This document shows positions 26,716 to 39,449 of a DNA stretch of 64,000 nucleotides, one piece after another. A program made the position numbers and the translations under genes. A model generated the notes under the pieces. The model did no database searches and was not told the origin of the DNA. It saw only the letters and a program-made list of their open reading frames with translations. Each line of letters opens with the position of its first letter. The first letter of the stretch is position 1. The stretch spans positions 1-64,000 of the forward strand of contig JAQFVV010000320.1 of the NCBI GenBank assembly GCA_028023455.1, read 5' to 3'. Source of the DNA: Epiperipatus broadwayi (lineage: Eukaryota > Onychophora > Udeonychophora > Euonychophora > Peripatidae).

Positions 26716-26801
26716 TTTGATGAAAATAAATATATTATTTAAATATAAAATTGTCAATAAAATTGATTATATTTTATATTCAATTCAGAAGAAAGTATAT
26801 A

Positions 26802-28718
26802 AGAAAGACAACATAATGGTTTTATAAAAAATACCATAAAGTGAAATATATATATATGTATAAACTTAAATTAAACATTCTATTTGTATTATAAAGTTAA
26901 TAATGTTCAAGGTCAGATAGGTTTATAAATATAAATTCAGGGAAAGCTTTGAGCATTATTAAATTTATTATTTAAGTAATACATTATTGGACAGCAGCAA
27001 GAGAGTTATAATTTCAGTTTGAATGTTATAAATGACTATTTGTTAGTCTGCACTTAAAATAGGTTACATTTATCTGTTTAAAGAGGTTTATTTAAACTTC
27101 TTTGTATCAATAATTTTACTCTTTGTGGTCAAGTTGCAATCTTTGGTGACTATATTATAACCTTTTGATTGGGCATCTATGGTAAGAATGGAATATAAAA
27201 TATAAATTATAGTTCCAAAATTTCCAAATTAAGATAATAATAATAATGCTATAAACTTGGGTATAACAGTAATAAATGATTTAATATATAAAGTTTACAA
27301 AGAGAATTCTGTAGCGATTTAATAATTGTTGTTATTTATAATCATTTATAATATAATCTACTATATAATCTTAATACAATAGATGCCAATTTAAGTAAAC
27401 ATCATTGCTTATAAATTTAACTTTAATTTATTTTTAATGCATTGTTCCTTTAAGAGCTAAAGATCTAAAATTATAGTTAATGAAAGAAGGAACAATTATT
27501 CACTGCAAGATAATAATTTATTTTAAAATTACCATAATCATAATATCTTTTAACAATTAATAATATCATTTATTAAAAACATAATTATAATTGAAGCTTT
27601 AATCTTAAAGAAATGATTTAAATTAATGTCAGTATAAAATATTTATTGATTTCAATTATTCTAAATAGAAAAAAAATCTAAGTTAAAAAGTTGTAAAAGT
27701 TGGTTTGGGAAATTCACCAATGAGAATCAAGCAAGTAATTTTCTAATGTTACTTTATCCTGTTCTTTTTTTTAAAAAAAAAATCACTGTTGATGATAGGA
27801 GTAGGGAGATTGATGAAAAATTAAAAAGCAGAGAGGAGCCTCAATTCATTTCTATATAAAAGAAATTTAAAAAAAAAATTAAAATATTTAAAGTCTGAAG
27901 TAGGGAAAAAAAATCTTTAAAAAGCAGATTAAGGATAGAAAATGTTTTAAAAGTAATTCTAAACACCATGGAGTAATTTAGCTGATCTTCATTGCAACAG
28001 AAGTGCCTATCTTGATCATCCATGGATAGCCAAAATAATACCCAAAGGAGTGTGAAAAAATCAAAGTTGTTATTTTAATTTTTCCAGAGATAACCATGAT
28101 AAAGAAAAACACAACTATATTGCTTCAACGGTCATGTAAGAAAGCAATCATTTATTTATTTTAAATTAAGCACTTTTATTGATCATAGATTAAACGTGAA
28201 AAACAGATTAAAAATTCCTAGAACTAAATTTGTAAAGTTGATTGAAATATTTTATAGAATGTTATAAATAGTTAATTAGTCATGTATGATAAAACAAATC
28301 TTCATTTGAAGTAAACAATGGATTCGTAAGCAATATTTTTTTGCAAAATTCTGAAGAAAATGTTTAACTTATATTTAGAAAAAAAATCTGTGTAACTTTT
28401 AATGGTAGATGAGGAAAGATAATTGAGATTAAAATGTACTACAAGCTAGAAATTTAAATGGATTATCCAATATGTGTTTAAAATTTTACAAGACTAATGA
28501 ATACCAGGAAAAGGAGAGAAATCAAAAAGTAACGTTATTGATGACTTATTTAAACATGTTTTAAAGTTTGTGCAGCATGGGAGAATAATGTGAGATTTTC
28601 AAGAATATCTAGTAAACTTTTTGTAGTGCATTCTGAAGAGCAAGACTATATGTATGCAAATTAAAACTAGCTAGGAAGGAAGGATGCATCCAATTCAAAA
28701 ACTTTTGCCTCATCGGTT
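26802..28718. other. AT-rich DNA, nothing recognised
   Basis: About 1.9 kb with no recognisable gene or transposon boundary. Confidence 0.5.
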
Positions 28719-28726
28719 GGGCTTGT

Positions 28727-30549
28727 GGTAACACTGACTTATAGCGGTCTCGACACTTTGCCCTCTATTTTTAAAAAACTTAACTACATTTTTTTTCCTA
28801 CCAAATGTATCCAACTTTAATCAGTGTATCTAACAATAAATAAACTATGTCTAAATATAAATGTTAATTTAAAAAAATTTAATAAAACTTACATTTTTAT
28901 GCGTACTTTTCACTTGGAATGTATATCTAGCGGTCTTTATTGTATATATAACTATAAATAAATAAAGTATATTAACTATAAATGTTTTTACATAAAGATG
29001 AATAAATAAAAAAAAAGAACTTACATTTTTATGCATAGTTTGCAGCTACCCAAGTGAGGAAATGCACGAAAAGGCTGTCATATTCGTGCATATTTCTGAA
29101 TGAAAATTCCTGCAGGTAGGATGAGAACAAAGGTCTGCTCATACCAAATTGGTATTTTAGCTTATGCTTTGCTCTCATCTACATATTTTCCACATTATTG
29201 GTGTGTATAAGTTCATCGTCTGGTCAACAAAGTTGTCTTGATGGACAACGACAGAGTGCAGATATATACCATTAGAAAGACCGCTGATATTATTATACAC
29301 ATGCCAGCCATCACTGATGATATATGTTCCAGGCAAAATGTGTTGCTGGATGAGCGTTTCCAGAGTGTCAGCTGATCTGTCTGTGATTTCAGTTAAAAAC
29401 ATTTTTGCGAGCCTCTTTCTACCCCACTGAACACCCAATGGCCTTTTCTGATTGCCCCTCTGTTGTATTTCCAATGGAAGAAGTAGGACTCGTCTATCTC
29501 CACTATCCATGTTTCGCTGTTGTCATCAAATCCACCAAGAAGTGCTGGATTTCTGTCAAAATATGTAGCACATTCTTCCCGGCAAAAATGATGCCAGTCT
29601 ATGACCACTCATTTGCTGACCTCAGTTTCATAAACAATAATGTGAATTGGAAAATTATTTGACCAGCAAAATGCTATATGAACAATGGTGTTCAAAGACA
29701 GATGGCTTCGGAAAAAAAATGAGCCACTTCTTACTGATGTATGTTGGTGACACATTTTGCATTGCCATCTAACACCATCTATGCTGGCCAAATATTTTAC
29801 CAGTGAACACTGAATATTGCATCACAGACATAGCATGCTATTCTTTAACAAACACCTCCTGGCAAGCCACTTCATGGACAATTCCACAGTTTGAAATTGT
29901 TCTAGCAGATGATGAGTATTCCATGTTTCTGACAAAACATCCGCAACATCCACAATTTCATTTGGAGAAACTAAAGATGTGATAGACACTCTATCTGCCA
30001 TTTTTTAAAAAGCAAAAATTACACACGGCAAAAATTATACGTGACAAAAGTAGTTCATAATTTTGATAGCAGGGACTTTTTTGGTGACACTTTTGCCACA
30101 CATTATATATCTAAATAGAGCATAAAAATGTAAGTTTTATTACATTTTATTTATTAATCTTCATGTAAAAAATACATTTATAGTTAGATATACTTTGCAA
30201 TTACATAGTGAGAATAATGTAGTTCGAAACATGGAACCTGCCTGCAGGAAATGTAAGTTCTTTTTTTATTATTTATTCATCTTTATATAAAAACATTTAT
30301 AGTTATTACTTTATTTATTTATAGTTATATATACAATAAAGACCGCTAGATATACATTCCAAGTGAAAAGTATGCATAAAAATGTAAGTTTTATTAAAAA
30401 ATTTTAAATTAACATTTATATTTAGACATAGTTTATTTATTGTTAGATACACTGATTAAAGTTGGATACATTTGGTAGGAAAAAAAATGTAGTTAAGTTT
30501 TTTAAAAATAGAGGGCGAAGTGTTGAGACCGCTATAAGTCAGAATTACC
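28727..30549 (-). mobile_element. Merlin DNA transposon, complete ends
   Basis: Terminal inverted repeats of about 300 bp (28727-29027 and 30250-30549) begin GGTAA and include CTGACTTATAGCGGTCTC. An 8-bp target duplication with one mismatch, GGGCTTGT (28719-28726) and AGGCTTGT (30550-30557), flanks the element. This matches the 8-9 bp duplications known for Merlin. The central minus-strand gene is an IS1595/ISXO2-type transposase, the hallmark of the family. Structurally complete at 1823 bp, but its transposase is broken, so it could move only in trans. Confidence 0.9.
29029..30001 (-). pseudogene. Merlin transposase (IS1595/ISXO2-like DDE), inactivated
   Basis: It begins MADRVSITSLVSPNEIVDV at 30001 and ends at a TAA at 29029-29031, about 320 codons, a usual Merlin length. 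A CKMC motif (zinc-ribbon relic) precedes SVRSGSFF. The catalytic region follows with VEIDESYFFHWKYNRG and HWVFSGVERGSQKCF, then HILPGTYIISDGWHVY and NFVD. These are the first and second acidic motifs (IDES; SDGW) of the family. The C-terminal block MRAKHKLKYQFGMSRPLF is also conserved in style. Lesions: an in-frame TGA in the N-terminal third, a TGA at about 29610, a one-base deletion in a T run near 29395, a frame change near 29185 and a TAG where W is expected in ENMW. Confidence 0.88.
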
Positions 30550-30557
30550 AGGCTTGT

Positions 30558-33544
30558 TTGTTTAATGTCTTGTTTAACTATACATGTCTTTTAATAGAAA
30601 TAAGATAGAAGTAACTCAATGCATGAAGAATGGTACACATTTAAAGTGTAACCATGGTAAAATTAAATTAGCAACTGGAAGTGGGTTTAAAAAAACGATT
30701 TTAATTTTAAATTTATCACTAATATTTTTCTTGTTTAAAATGAAATATAAACGCAAAGTATTTGTCATAATGACAATTTAAAGAATTTGTTTGCAATTTG
30801 GTATATAATGTTAAAGGTATGCTTAAATATAGGAAGAGAGTAATCATGAGTTATCATGTGAAAGTGTGTGTGGGGACATAATGTTAACTGTATATTTTGA
30901 TTAGTATATACTTTAAGAAATTAAATGTAATAGGATTATCTGAAAGAAATGACAAACTTGTTATAAAATATAATGTATTTATGAAATTAAGAAAGAATGA
31001 ACATTGATGTAAGACAATATCATGATCTCATTTGTTATAAAGAAAAAAATATATCCTATTGATAATAATAATTGAAATAGATTATTTGCTGTGTAACATG
31101 ATCATAGATATGAATAGAAAATTATTGCATGGAAAAGATTATATTAAGTTGTTAGTCTAGGATTAGTAGATGCCAAATACACAATCGAGGAAGATGAGTT
31201 AAAATTCCAGGATATGATAAAATATCTGGAAGGATTTCCTACAAAAAAATGAGCTTAGTATACACCGTAAGTGCTCAGGAAAGAAGCCAGGATAAAATGG
31301 GGGTAGAATCATTAAGAAAATGACTGTCTGCCAAAATATGATACCTAATATTTAAAAGAAACCTTCATCATTTTTATTGGGATATATTATTGAATATAGT
31401 ATTTAATAAAATCAGTTTCCTTTGATAAAGTTTTAGATAAATAATAACATAGGAGGTCTCAAAGGTAGATGAAATATTTAAAAGATTTTATAATTTCTCT
31501 CTAAATCTTGATAGATTTACTTGAAGGTAAAACCACATACAGAACAAATATTTTATGTTTGAATAATAATTTGAATAAATTACTAGATGAGTAAAAATAA
31601 CTGAGACCAAAGAACACTATAAAATATAAGTGATAGAGAGAATAGAGGCATAAATGAATTGTATGATATGGAAAGAGTTCTTAGCTTAGTATTCATTTTA
31701 ATTACATTATGAATATTGTTTTATATTTTTTATTACCACAACAACAATGGTTTTGTTGATTAAATTATAGTTAATATTTAATGTCAAGTTTGGTCATATG
31801 AAATATGATTTAAATGATACAATTTTTGGATGATATTGAGAATTATAAATATCAGGTAGTAAGGAAAAGGACAAGAAGATAGCCACAGATAACTCATGAA
31901 TGATGCAAAGACACCAGATCAACATGAAAGCATACATGATAATAAAATAATAAACTTACATTTTAAAAAGAACTAGATATTAACTTTGGGAGGGGTTGGT
32001 TGTATATAATAACCATTATGTTTATTTGTAAATAATGTAACTAATTTGTTGTAAATGTGTAAAACAGTTTAATGCTTATATATATTTTTTATTAATGAAG
32101 TATTTATTTTATTTGTATAAGTGTTTGTTATTTATTATTGGTGTTGTAAATAAATGAATATTTTGATTTAAACTTTGTCGTAGTAATTTTATTGAGTCTG
32201 AGAGTCATTTCAGCACATTACCCTTATCGAATTATACATATCATATTTTAATTAGATGCTTCATTTGAGAAGCTATGCTTAAGAGTTTATAATTAATACA
32301 TTAACTATCAATTGCTTTAAATTATAACTATATTAAAGAAAACTTATGGTACTTCATATTTTTATTAGTTGCAAAAGAATTTTGAAGAGCCATATGAAAA
32401 ATACTATTAAATATTACAAAATGGAGAGCATATAATAGAAATTAGTAATATGTTTGAAAGTCGCATTCTAATTTTGTAATTGAAGTTGAAATATATGTTA
32501 TATCATAATTTAAAAGTATTATATAATTTCAGAGTACAAGTTAGTTACAAGTTACTAAACAATATATTTTAAAGGGTGTAATTCTGAAGGAGTTAATTAC
32601 AATGGACAAATGCTAACTAATTAAGATATGTATTTCATTGAATTAGACTTGGTAGAAAATAATGGTGTGATGAAGCTTTAATTATAAGAAAAAAGTATTC
32701 TAGAGTAATTGTTGTTAACATAAATATGAAAATAAATCTTAGAAAAAGTACATTAAATTATTTAAGTGAAGATAATGAGTAGAAAATGAGTGTTAATTTT
32801 CATGTCTTATTATTATAGTTAGATTCAGTTCCCAATAGGAGGTTAATCATAGTTTGTAACAGTAAATGATTTTATTGAAATGGTTAGATCCCAGTAAAAT
32901 CCCTCTTGTGATTCAATTATTATATTATTAATCAAATTGTCATAATATATTTTGAATAGAATACTTATGATACCTGAAATAGCGATAGGATAGCATTAAT
33001 TCTTGTCGTTGAATGTAGTTTTGTTTCAGTGTTATTATTTTGAGATTATTAAAGCACAGAAGAGTAGTTAAAGCATTATTTAAACAAAATATTATGTTAG
33101 TCATTATTTGTTGTAAGGATTTTCCTAATGATTATTTTAGGATGGTAGTAGGAGAATTTTCACAATAGCAATGCCATTGTGAAGTGTAGTTTATATACTT
33201 CTTAGTGCTAAGATCTCTCTGTTGTAATCATCCCCAAAGTCTATCTTATGTTTAGATGTTTAGCAAGTTTCAAGTCCTATAAAGAGTCTTATACTTTATT
33301 ATTGTTATACTTCATTGTTTAGTATTGAGCTAGTATAGTAGAGGGTAGAAAAGAGAAAATAGGGTAAAAGTGTAATGAAAAACTGGAAGGGAAGGTTACA
33401 ATATAAACATTTTAATTCATAAGTAAAGATGGATTTCCACCTTTATTGTAAAAGGGAGGTTGCCTTGATAACAGATTGAGATTGATATTGATATCTAAGT
33501 ATAGACTGTTTTCAATGAATTTATACTTATGTGTTTGAAAAAGC
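30558..33544. other. AT-rich DNA, nothing recognised
   Basis: About 3 kb of AT-rich sequence with no gene, transposon end or structured RNA that I can support. Confidence 0.5.
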
Positions 33545-33900
33545 TTTTTAATAGATGTGTTTTACAGTTTTTACACATCTGAGACTTGGATGCTTTATGA
33601 ATAACAATACAGGAACTTCATACCACACAATTAAGTTTGAAAAGATGTATATTAAAAGTAACAAGAAAAATTGAAAATGAAGTAAATGAGCAATAAAATA
33701 TCATTGAAAGAATAAAGAAATTCAAATGGAATTAGCTCTACATATTGCTAGAAGGGATGGAAAGAGATATATAAGGTGGATGAATGATATAAGAAGTTTT
33801 CTAGAGTGATATAGAGACAAGATGCTACAAATAAGAGAAACAGTTTTGCACTTGAAGAGATCTTTATTTTGCAATGAATCAATAAGATTGAAATTAACAA
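33545..33900 (+). pseudogene. Old RTE LINE 3' fragment
   Basis: A decayed relative of the C-terminal part of the RTE at 19605-21374. Recognisable in order are ETWML..NNNT (for ETWTLNRRAIQ), ERMKK-like then IKKFKW-like sequence, LHIARRDGK (for GHIVRRNDN), IRWMNDIR (for VRWMDEIR) and KRSLFCNESI (for ETFILQWID). Many stops and frame changes are present and there is no catalytic region. It shows that this RTE lineage has been active here over a long time. Confidence 0.7.
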
Positions 33901-35035
33901 CAATGTTAATATATAATATTTTATTCAGCATAAAGTATTAATAATAATAAAATAAATTACTAATTATAAAAATTAAAAAACAACAACATGTGGCTAAAAG
34001 CATTTTTCATTTAAAAAAATTTGGAATTATAGAATGATCATTCAAATGATTTCTAATCAATAATTTTTGTTATCGCTTATGAACAAAGGAAGATTGCATA
34101 ATTTAGAAGACCTATCTAATATTGAATGAGGAATTATCATACTTTGTGAAGTTAAAAGACAAATTAAAAAGACAATACGAAAAGTAGTCATACTTAATAT
34201 AACAAGTGGAGTAAGATTCATTATAAATAAAATTTAAAAAGATAAACCAACATTATGGAGATCGATGACATATAAAATGAAGTGTCAAGAAAGAAAGATA
34301 CCATATGCAGAAAATTCAGATTTATGTATCACTAGGTTTTCATTCTATAAAAGAGAAGATGATTTTTATTTAGATGTATAGAATGCTTTTGATCAGTTCA
34401 TACAACATTTTAAAATTGTCCTGAAAAATTTTAATACAAAAAATTGAATCAATAGAAAGTGAAAGGCTGTGGAAAAATTTGGATGAAGAAAGAAAATGAG
34501 ACCGAAAATAGTTTTTCAGAAGTTGCTGGAGTAAAAAAATCTGTACATTATGAATTGTTTAGCTGAAGAAAATGAATATGGAAACATTCAAGTGTAGGTG
34601 CATTAGAGCTGGATTATTTTTTGACCAATAGAAAATTTGTATTCCAATACAGGAATTGATAACCAATTAGTGAAGTAAGAAGTATGCTAATGCAAATCTA
34701 AAGAGACAAAAACTTACTTAAAAAATAATATTAATAATTAATATCCCTATCCTTCATAAACCTAATGAATTTAAATTTGACCTTGCAAATTGTTTTAAAA
34801 ATTAAATCAAACGTAAAGCAAATAAATAAGAAAAAGCTGATATTTTACTGAGAACTTTTGAACAATACAAAATAATCAGCAGTTCACTATCAAATTTTCA
34901 ACATTTCTCAGAAATATAAAAATATTTTTAAAGATTTATTTAGAAAAAAGTGTGACAGAAAAAAAGTTAATTGTGATTGTTATATATATAGAAAGAGAGT
35001 AGTTTTATTTAGTGGATAAAAAATAGAGTAAAATA
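33901..35035. other. AT-rich DNA, nothing firmly recognised
   Basis: No intact gene. A fragment reading FYLDV.NAFDQ near 34360 vaguely recalls an RT palm motif but has no supporting neighbours, so it is not called. Confidence 0.45.
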
Positions 35036-35072
35036 TATTGAAGCAATGGATCTGAAGTCCGATCCATGCTTC
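35036..35072. repeat. Short hairpin around GAAGCAATGGATC
   Basis: GAAGCAATGGATC and GATCCATGCTTC are almost perfect reverse complements separated by about 8 bases. Function is unknown. Another inverted repeat (35131-35150 with 35301-35320, around CAGCA..TTTTGCATTAA) and a perfect 12-bp-stem palindrome at 35271-35299 follow, so this may be part of a decayed fold-back element. Confidence 0.55.
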
Positions 35073-35270
35073 ACAGCCGCCTATAAACTTGATTAGTATT
35101 ATAGACCTGAATTAAGTTTATAGTCCAATATCAGCAGGGTTTTGCATTAAAGCTAAAATTAATTATGCTTATTAAATTTGTATTGCAGTTAAATATTTTG
35201 TGTTAAATAAATTCCATTCTAAGATTAGATTTCTGTTAATAAAAATTACTTGTAAAATCTATTAGTCAAA

Positions 35271-35299
35271 CATATATATACGTCAAGCGTATATATATG
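35271..35299. repeat. Perfect palindrome CATATATATACG/CGTATATATATG
   Basis: Two 12-bp arms flank a 5-base loop (TCAAG). The arms lie inside a larger inverted repeat (35131-35150 and 35301-35320). Candidate cruciform or transcript hairpin; no function can be assigned. Confidence 0.7.
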
Positions 35300-35647
35300 A
35301 GTTAATGCAAAATTCTGCTGAAATAAAATACTTATTTTATTAAAAGAAATAAGAATGTATTTTTCTTTTTAAATCTTGTTCAAATATTTAGTATGATTTG
35401 ATTTTGAGATAAGCCCACCAACATTTTCTAAAAGAATGTATATTTTTAATTAATTAGCCCATTCAAGGCAAATTAAAGATGGCCTTCTCTTTCTTTTTTA
35501 ATTAATAAAATTCAAAGTTTAAAGAAAGAAATTTAGAGTAAAAAAGTAAAGGTTATTTTTAGAAAATGTTACCTTGAAATAAAGGAGCATGTGGGTGGGC
35601 TTATCAAGATCTAAGATCATACAAACAATAGAAGGTAGCTGACAAAG

Positions 35648-35660
35648 AGGGTATAAATAA
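35648..35660 (+). promoter_or_regulatory. TATA-like element upstream of LTR element C
   Basis: GGGTATAAATAAAAG lies in a slightly more GC-rich stretch and recalls GGGTATAAATAG of the LTR family A copy at about 62210-62224 (minus strand). It could be the promoter of another LTR fragment adjoining element C. No coding region follows. Confidence 0.3.
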
Positions 35661-35876
35661 AAGTGAGAACAAAAGATTTGATTATTCAGAGTTTTCTTGC
35701 TGGCAGTCAGATTTCTCTTGGGAGAACTCTTGGCAGATTTTGTTTTTGCTTGTTGAGATTTTATTCCAAAAAGTTATACAACTGTCATCTTCAAAATCAT
35801 GGAGAAGTTTGAACATGCTCAAGCTAAAAGTCATATGAATTTGATGGATTCTACTATGCTTGGCTAGGCAAATAAA

Positions 35877-37080
35877 TAGCTTTGCCTATTGCCGAGGTTC
35901 CTAAATACCATCCAAAATGCCTTAGTATCCACTCAATAGTCATCTGAACTCTGTGCCGTGTCTGTAGGACTTTTTGTGAAACCATGCTACATATTTCCAT
36001 TTTCATTGTCCAGACAAATACCTATCGACGGTTGGATCAAACCATGCCACCGCCGAACAGGAGCAAGGAACCAGGACGGTAATCATATCTCTTCTCCATT
36101 GAACTATTTACTTTCTACCCTTTTGTTCATACCTTTCTTAATTGAATTATATTATGAATTATTTTATTTAATGATATTTGTAATGTAATCATTTTATTAG
36201 ACTAGTCTTAAATATATATATATATGTGATCATCTATCTATATTTAACCCTTTTTCCTTCGCTATTCTTCATTACTAAAATTTATAAATATTTCATATTC
36301 CATTGCGGTTAAGTTTAAAGGTTAGTTTTTTATTTAAATCTCTTTTAAATTTTCATTATATTTGTAAAATTCAATATGAGTAAGTTTCCTTTTGTTTGCC
36401 AACTTGATCTCCTCGATAACGCTTCTTTTGTCCGCCACTAACTTATTACGTATATCAGATTTAGCTATATACATTTTAAATAATTTTTAAACTCTGTTTT
36501 AGCACAAAGCAATAAAAAAATGCTTTGTGAAAGATTTTTATTATTGTACTTTATCGAGGAGATTCGGGTTGACAATTTTAATAAAATTGGGAAGAAAAGA
36601 TTTAGACCGCAAACATATTAATCTGTTTTTATTGTCTAATTAGTTTGTTTCATTAATTTAGGGGAATAGCAGAGGCCATTAAGTCATTATTAATATTTTA
36701 AAGCGACTAATTAAACATATTATTTAACTATCAAAAGCTTGAGTTTCCTAATTTTATTATTATGCTTTATTTTACTTTTCCAATGATCCAGGCACGCAAA
36801 ACACATGTTTCTTATTACTTTTATTGCACATTTAACTATTTAGCTCCATAGGTGTTCCCATCCATGTCTCTACCTCTGTTGCTAAGCTTTGTGGCTGGTG
36901 AGAAAATAATTTATGTGTGTCTCAGATAATGTTGTTTGTTCGTAATTAGCCTCAAGAATAGGCAAATAGGGCAGAGGTCATAGTATTTTTGATTTAATAT
37001 CTCGCGTATGGATGGCCTCAAGGTACTTTCGCCTAGTATTTGAAATGGGTTAAACCAACATACATCATCTGACTGTCACA
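35877..37080 (-). repeat. LTR of element C, 3' copy
   Basis: It matches 39450-40652 throughout with scattered substitutions and small indels. It contains a perfect 9-bp-stem hairpin (CACAAAGCA...TGCTTTGTG, about 36502-36530) spanning an AATAAA, and a larger inverted pair ATCTCCTCGATAA (about 36410) / TTATCGAGGAGAT (about 36551). Confidence 0.85.
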
Positions 37081-37680
37081 GTTAAATTTTTTTTTTTCCG
37101 CTGTGTATCTTTGTAAAATTTGTTTCAACTGCTGACTCGGCTTCTTATTCTTAATCATTGATATGCCAACTTTTTGTTTTATCATTTCCTCATCGATCGC
37201 TTGTACAACACAACTGCCAATGGAGTGATTATCTTGACCCACTGTTGTAAATGGAACTTGTATGTCTTCTAACACATTTCTTCGTTGGGTAATGTATGAT
37301 CCCTTGATACTGCTGAAGGAAATCTGAACCTAATACTAAGTCATACAACAATCCCTCCATTACTAAGAAGGCATGATTAAAACATTTGCTGCTAATTGTA
37401 ATCTAAAACCACATTTGGTATCGTTCACTATTCATTTTTTTTCCATTCGCCAGTGTTAACTGGATAGGGCGCATGGGAAACTTTAAGTATCTTGGGTTGC
37501 TTTCATATTCTGGGCTAGTTTTTTTGATACAATAGATACTTGATTGCCTGAGTCAATTAATGCTTGTATTTTATTGTCATTTATATTTACTTGAATGACT
37601 GGGTTCGCGTTTGAGTGTATGTCTTCTTCGTTATCCTTTTGTTGTACAATTGCTGTATGGGATGGCACAGCTTCCTTATT
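37081..37680 (-). pseudogene. Retropepsin (aspartic protease) and pol stub of element C
   Basis: On the minus strand the first segment includes PVIQVNINDNKIQALIDSGNQ, with the retropepsin flap-proximal IDSG in place of the usual DTG/DSG signature, followed by VSIVSKKLAQ. After frame changes the frame gives LLYDLVLGSDFLQQY, the classical C-terminal (I/V)LGxDFL motif of gypsy proteases. Next comes a linker with VLEDIQVPFTTVGQDNHSIGS that runs directly into a lysine-rich stretch and the polypurine tract (37093 region). The reverse transcriptase that should follow is missing. At least two frame breaks are visible. Confidence 0.75.
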
Positions 37681-39449
37681 TTCTACACATACATTTTTAT
37701 TTTGATCATCTACCTTTTATGGTTTGTTTATTTGTATTCCGATATGAGAAATTGCACTTGCCGACAAATTTATTTGATGGAGGCGCTAGTCGACAAGACA
37801 ATGGCCATATCAAATATACATATTAATGGATAATGACCCAAGCACACATTGATAAGGTTTATAAAATTTAATGCGATTACAATTTATTTTGATTTTCACT
37901 TCACTTTCAAAAAAATCTCTGCATGAATAAGTAAATGATATTTTAAATGACAATATTAATTAAGTCTAAGATGTATAACAACTAAGTAAGGTAACTTGTC
38001 TGACCTGGGTTCGAAACCAGTTACCATTTTGGTCATGACACAAAAAAAATCAATTTAACAGCCTAAAGTATGATTAACAAAACAAAATATACACCCAAAA
38101 AAAAATTAAAAATAAAAATAAAATCCCATGATAACCGCCATTCCGAATTATGAACCTGGGATCGAAACCAACTACCATTTTGGTCACAACCCAAAATAGA
38201 TTAACAATTATCAAGTAATTTTACAAAATCACACATTGAGATCAAAAATTGTTTAAAAAAAACATTTATATAAAAACGGGTTTTACCGAACTATAAACGA
38301 AATGTATACCATATACACCCACATATATGAATATGTACATCATTAAATAAGCATATATATGACTAAACACAAATATACAAACAAATATACCTATACAAAT
38401 ATTTTTTCTTATCATGTACATGATTTTATTAGAAAGATTTGTCATATTGCAGACCGCATACTCCTATTATTTCAGGCTAGTAAACGCTGGTCACAAATAT
38501 AACACGGAAACAATGATTGCAGACATAGACCTATTATTTCAGGCTACTCAGCAATTCTAAACTCTAAAAATGTAAGGGGTATTCACCTAAATGGTTACTA
38601 AAAGGGTCTTCACCATAAAAAAAAAAAGGGCTTCACCTAATGGTTACTTCAAAGGGTCTTCACCTAACAGTTACTCAATAAATGATTCAATAGCATAATC
38701 CGAACTGAGAAAAAAAAATCTTAACCAAAGGGGGCTGACATATATGTTATACAGAAATATATCTTATATATATCTTTATTAAAATGAACATACACATTTA
38801 CTTTTTATATAGTTGAAAATTAAGTTTGCTATTATTGGAACAAAACTTATTGTTTGCTAGGAAACGTAACTACAAAATATTTAAAAGTGAAAAAACATTT
38901 TGCATGATAAAATTATTGATTTAAAGAAACGAACGCAGAGAAAGGGAAAAATATATTTGCTAACACCGTACATTGACACATATTAATTTGAACTTATCAA
39001 ACTTTCGATCTTACAACAAATTTCAATTAACGGAAAAATGTTATCTATTAGATCTTTACAAAAATTTACACAAACGGGAAAAAAAACTTCTAAGATCTAT
39101 TTTACTTTCTTTTAACATTTTTTTTTTGACTCACTAACTATTGGGATCTTCCAAAATGTATTTTTGGGCACTGTGAATATATGTTGCTATATTTGGAAGG
39201 TTGAGCACTACCTCCTCATCACTGTCATAATCTTCGTCTTTCTTCTGTTGGTCCATTTTTGCCTAATATTGGCTATTTTGTTATATAACACTCACACCTT
39301 ATTTGTAAAAATGTATTTTAGTCTTTTATAAACAATCTAGATAAGTGTATTATATCACATGTATCTAGGAGCTATATCCTTCTGTATATCAAAAAAAATT
39401 TCTTCTTTCTAAAATTATAACTATCTGTTTTATTTATGTTTTCAGAAAT
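37681..39449 (-). other. Element C leader/gag region, unrecognisable
   Basis: Between the 5' LTR and the protease, gag should be found. No box is recognisable in any minus frame, so it is deleted or decayed. It holds two approximate copies of a unit containing CTGGG(T/A)TCGAAACCA (38004 and 38156, each followed by ACCATTTTGGTCA) and a short tandem array of AAGGGTCTTCACCTAA-like units at about 38565-38690. Confidence 0.5.
38565..38690 (+). repeat. Minisatellite of GGGTCTTCACCTAANNGTTACT units
   Basis: Four imperfect copies of a roughly 25-40 bp unit containing GGG(T/C)NTTCACC and TGGTTAC(T) are visible in a row. They are interrupted by an A-run. Inside the interior of LTR element C. Confidence 0.65.

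Larger units (their letters stand above)
25993..26801 (-). mobile_element. PLE-a: truncated Penelope-like element with inverted terminal arms
   Basis: The left arm (about 25993-26136) and right arm (about 26663-26801) are reverse complements with a few indels. Between them, the minus strand encodes the N-terminal part of a PLE reverse transcriptase. Each arm carries CTTGACAAGG, a hairpin GTTCAATTTTGAAC and GAAAA. That layout is shared with PLE-b, where the equivalent motif lies after the GIY-YIG frame. Everything beyond the first RT motif is deleted, including the catalytic YVDD and the GIY-YIG domain. No target duplication was identified. Confidence 0.65.

Noticed and set aside
29405-29662. 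85-codon + strand frame
   Set aside because: Antisense shadow of the Merlin transposase.
34330-34440. RT palm-like peptide FYLDV.NAFDQ
   Set aside because: A single short match across a stop codon, with no flanking RT motifs in order.
37999-38022. tRNA 3' half at GGTTCGAAACC
   Set aside because: The pairing around the T-loop is not canonical, the acceptor is too short and there is no 5' half, so not a tRNA. Kept only as a finding about the leader of element C.
38570-38690. CRISPR-like array
   Set aside because: Short irregular tandem units without regular unique spacers, in eukaryotic DNA inside an LTR element; a minisatellite.
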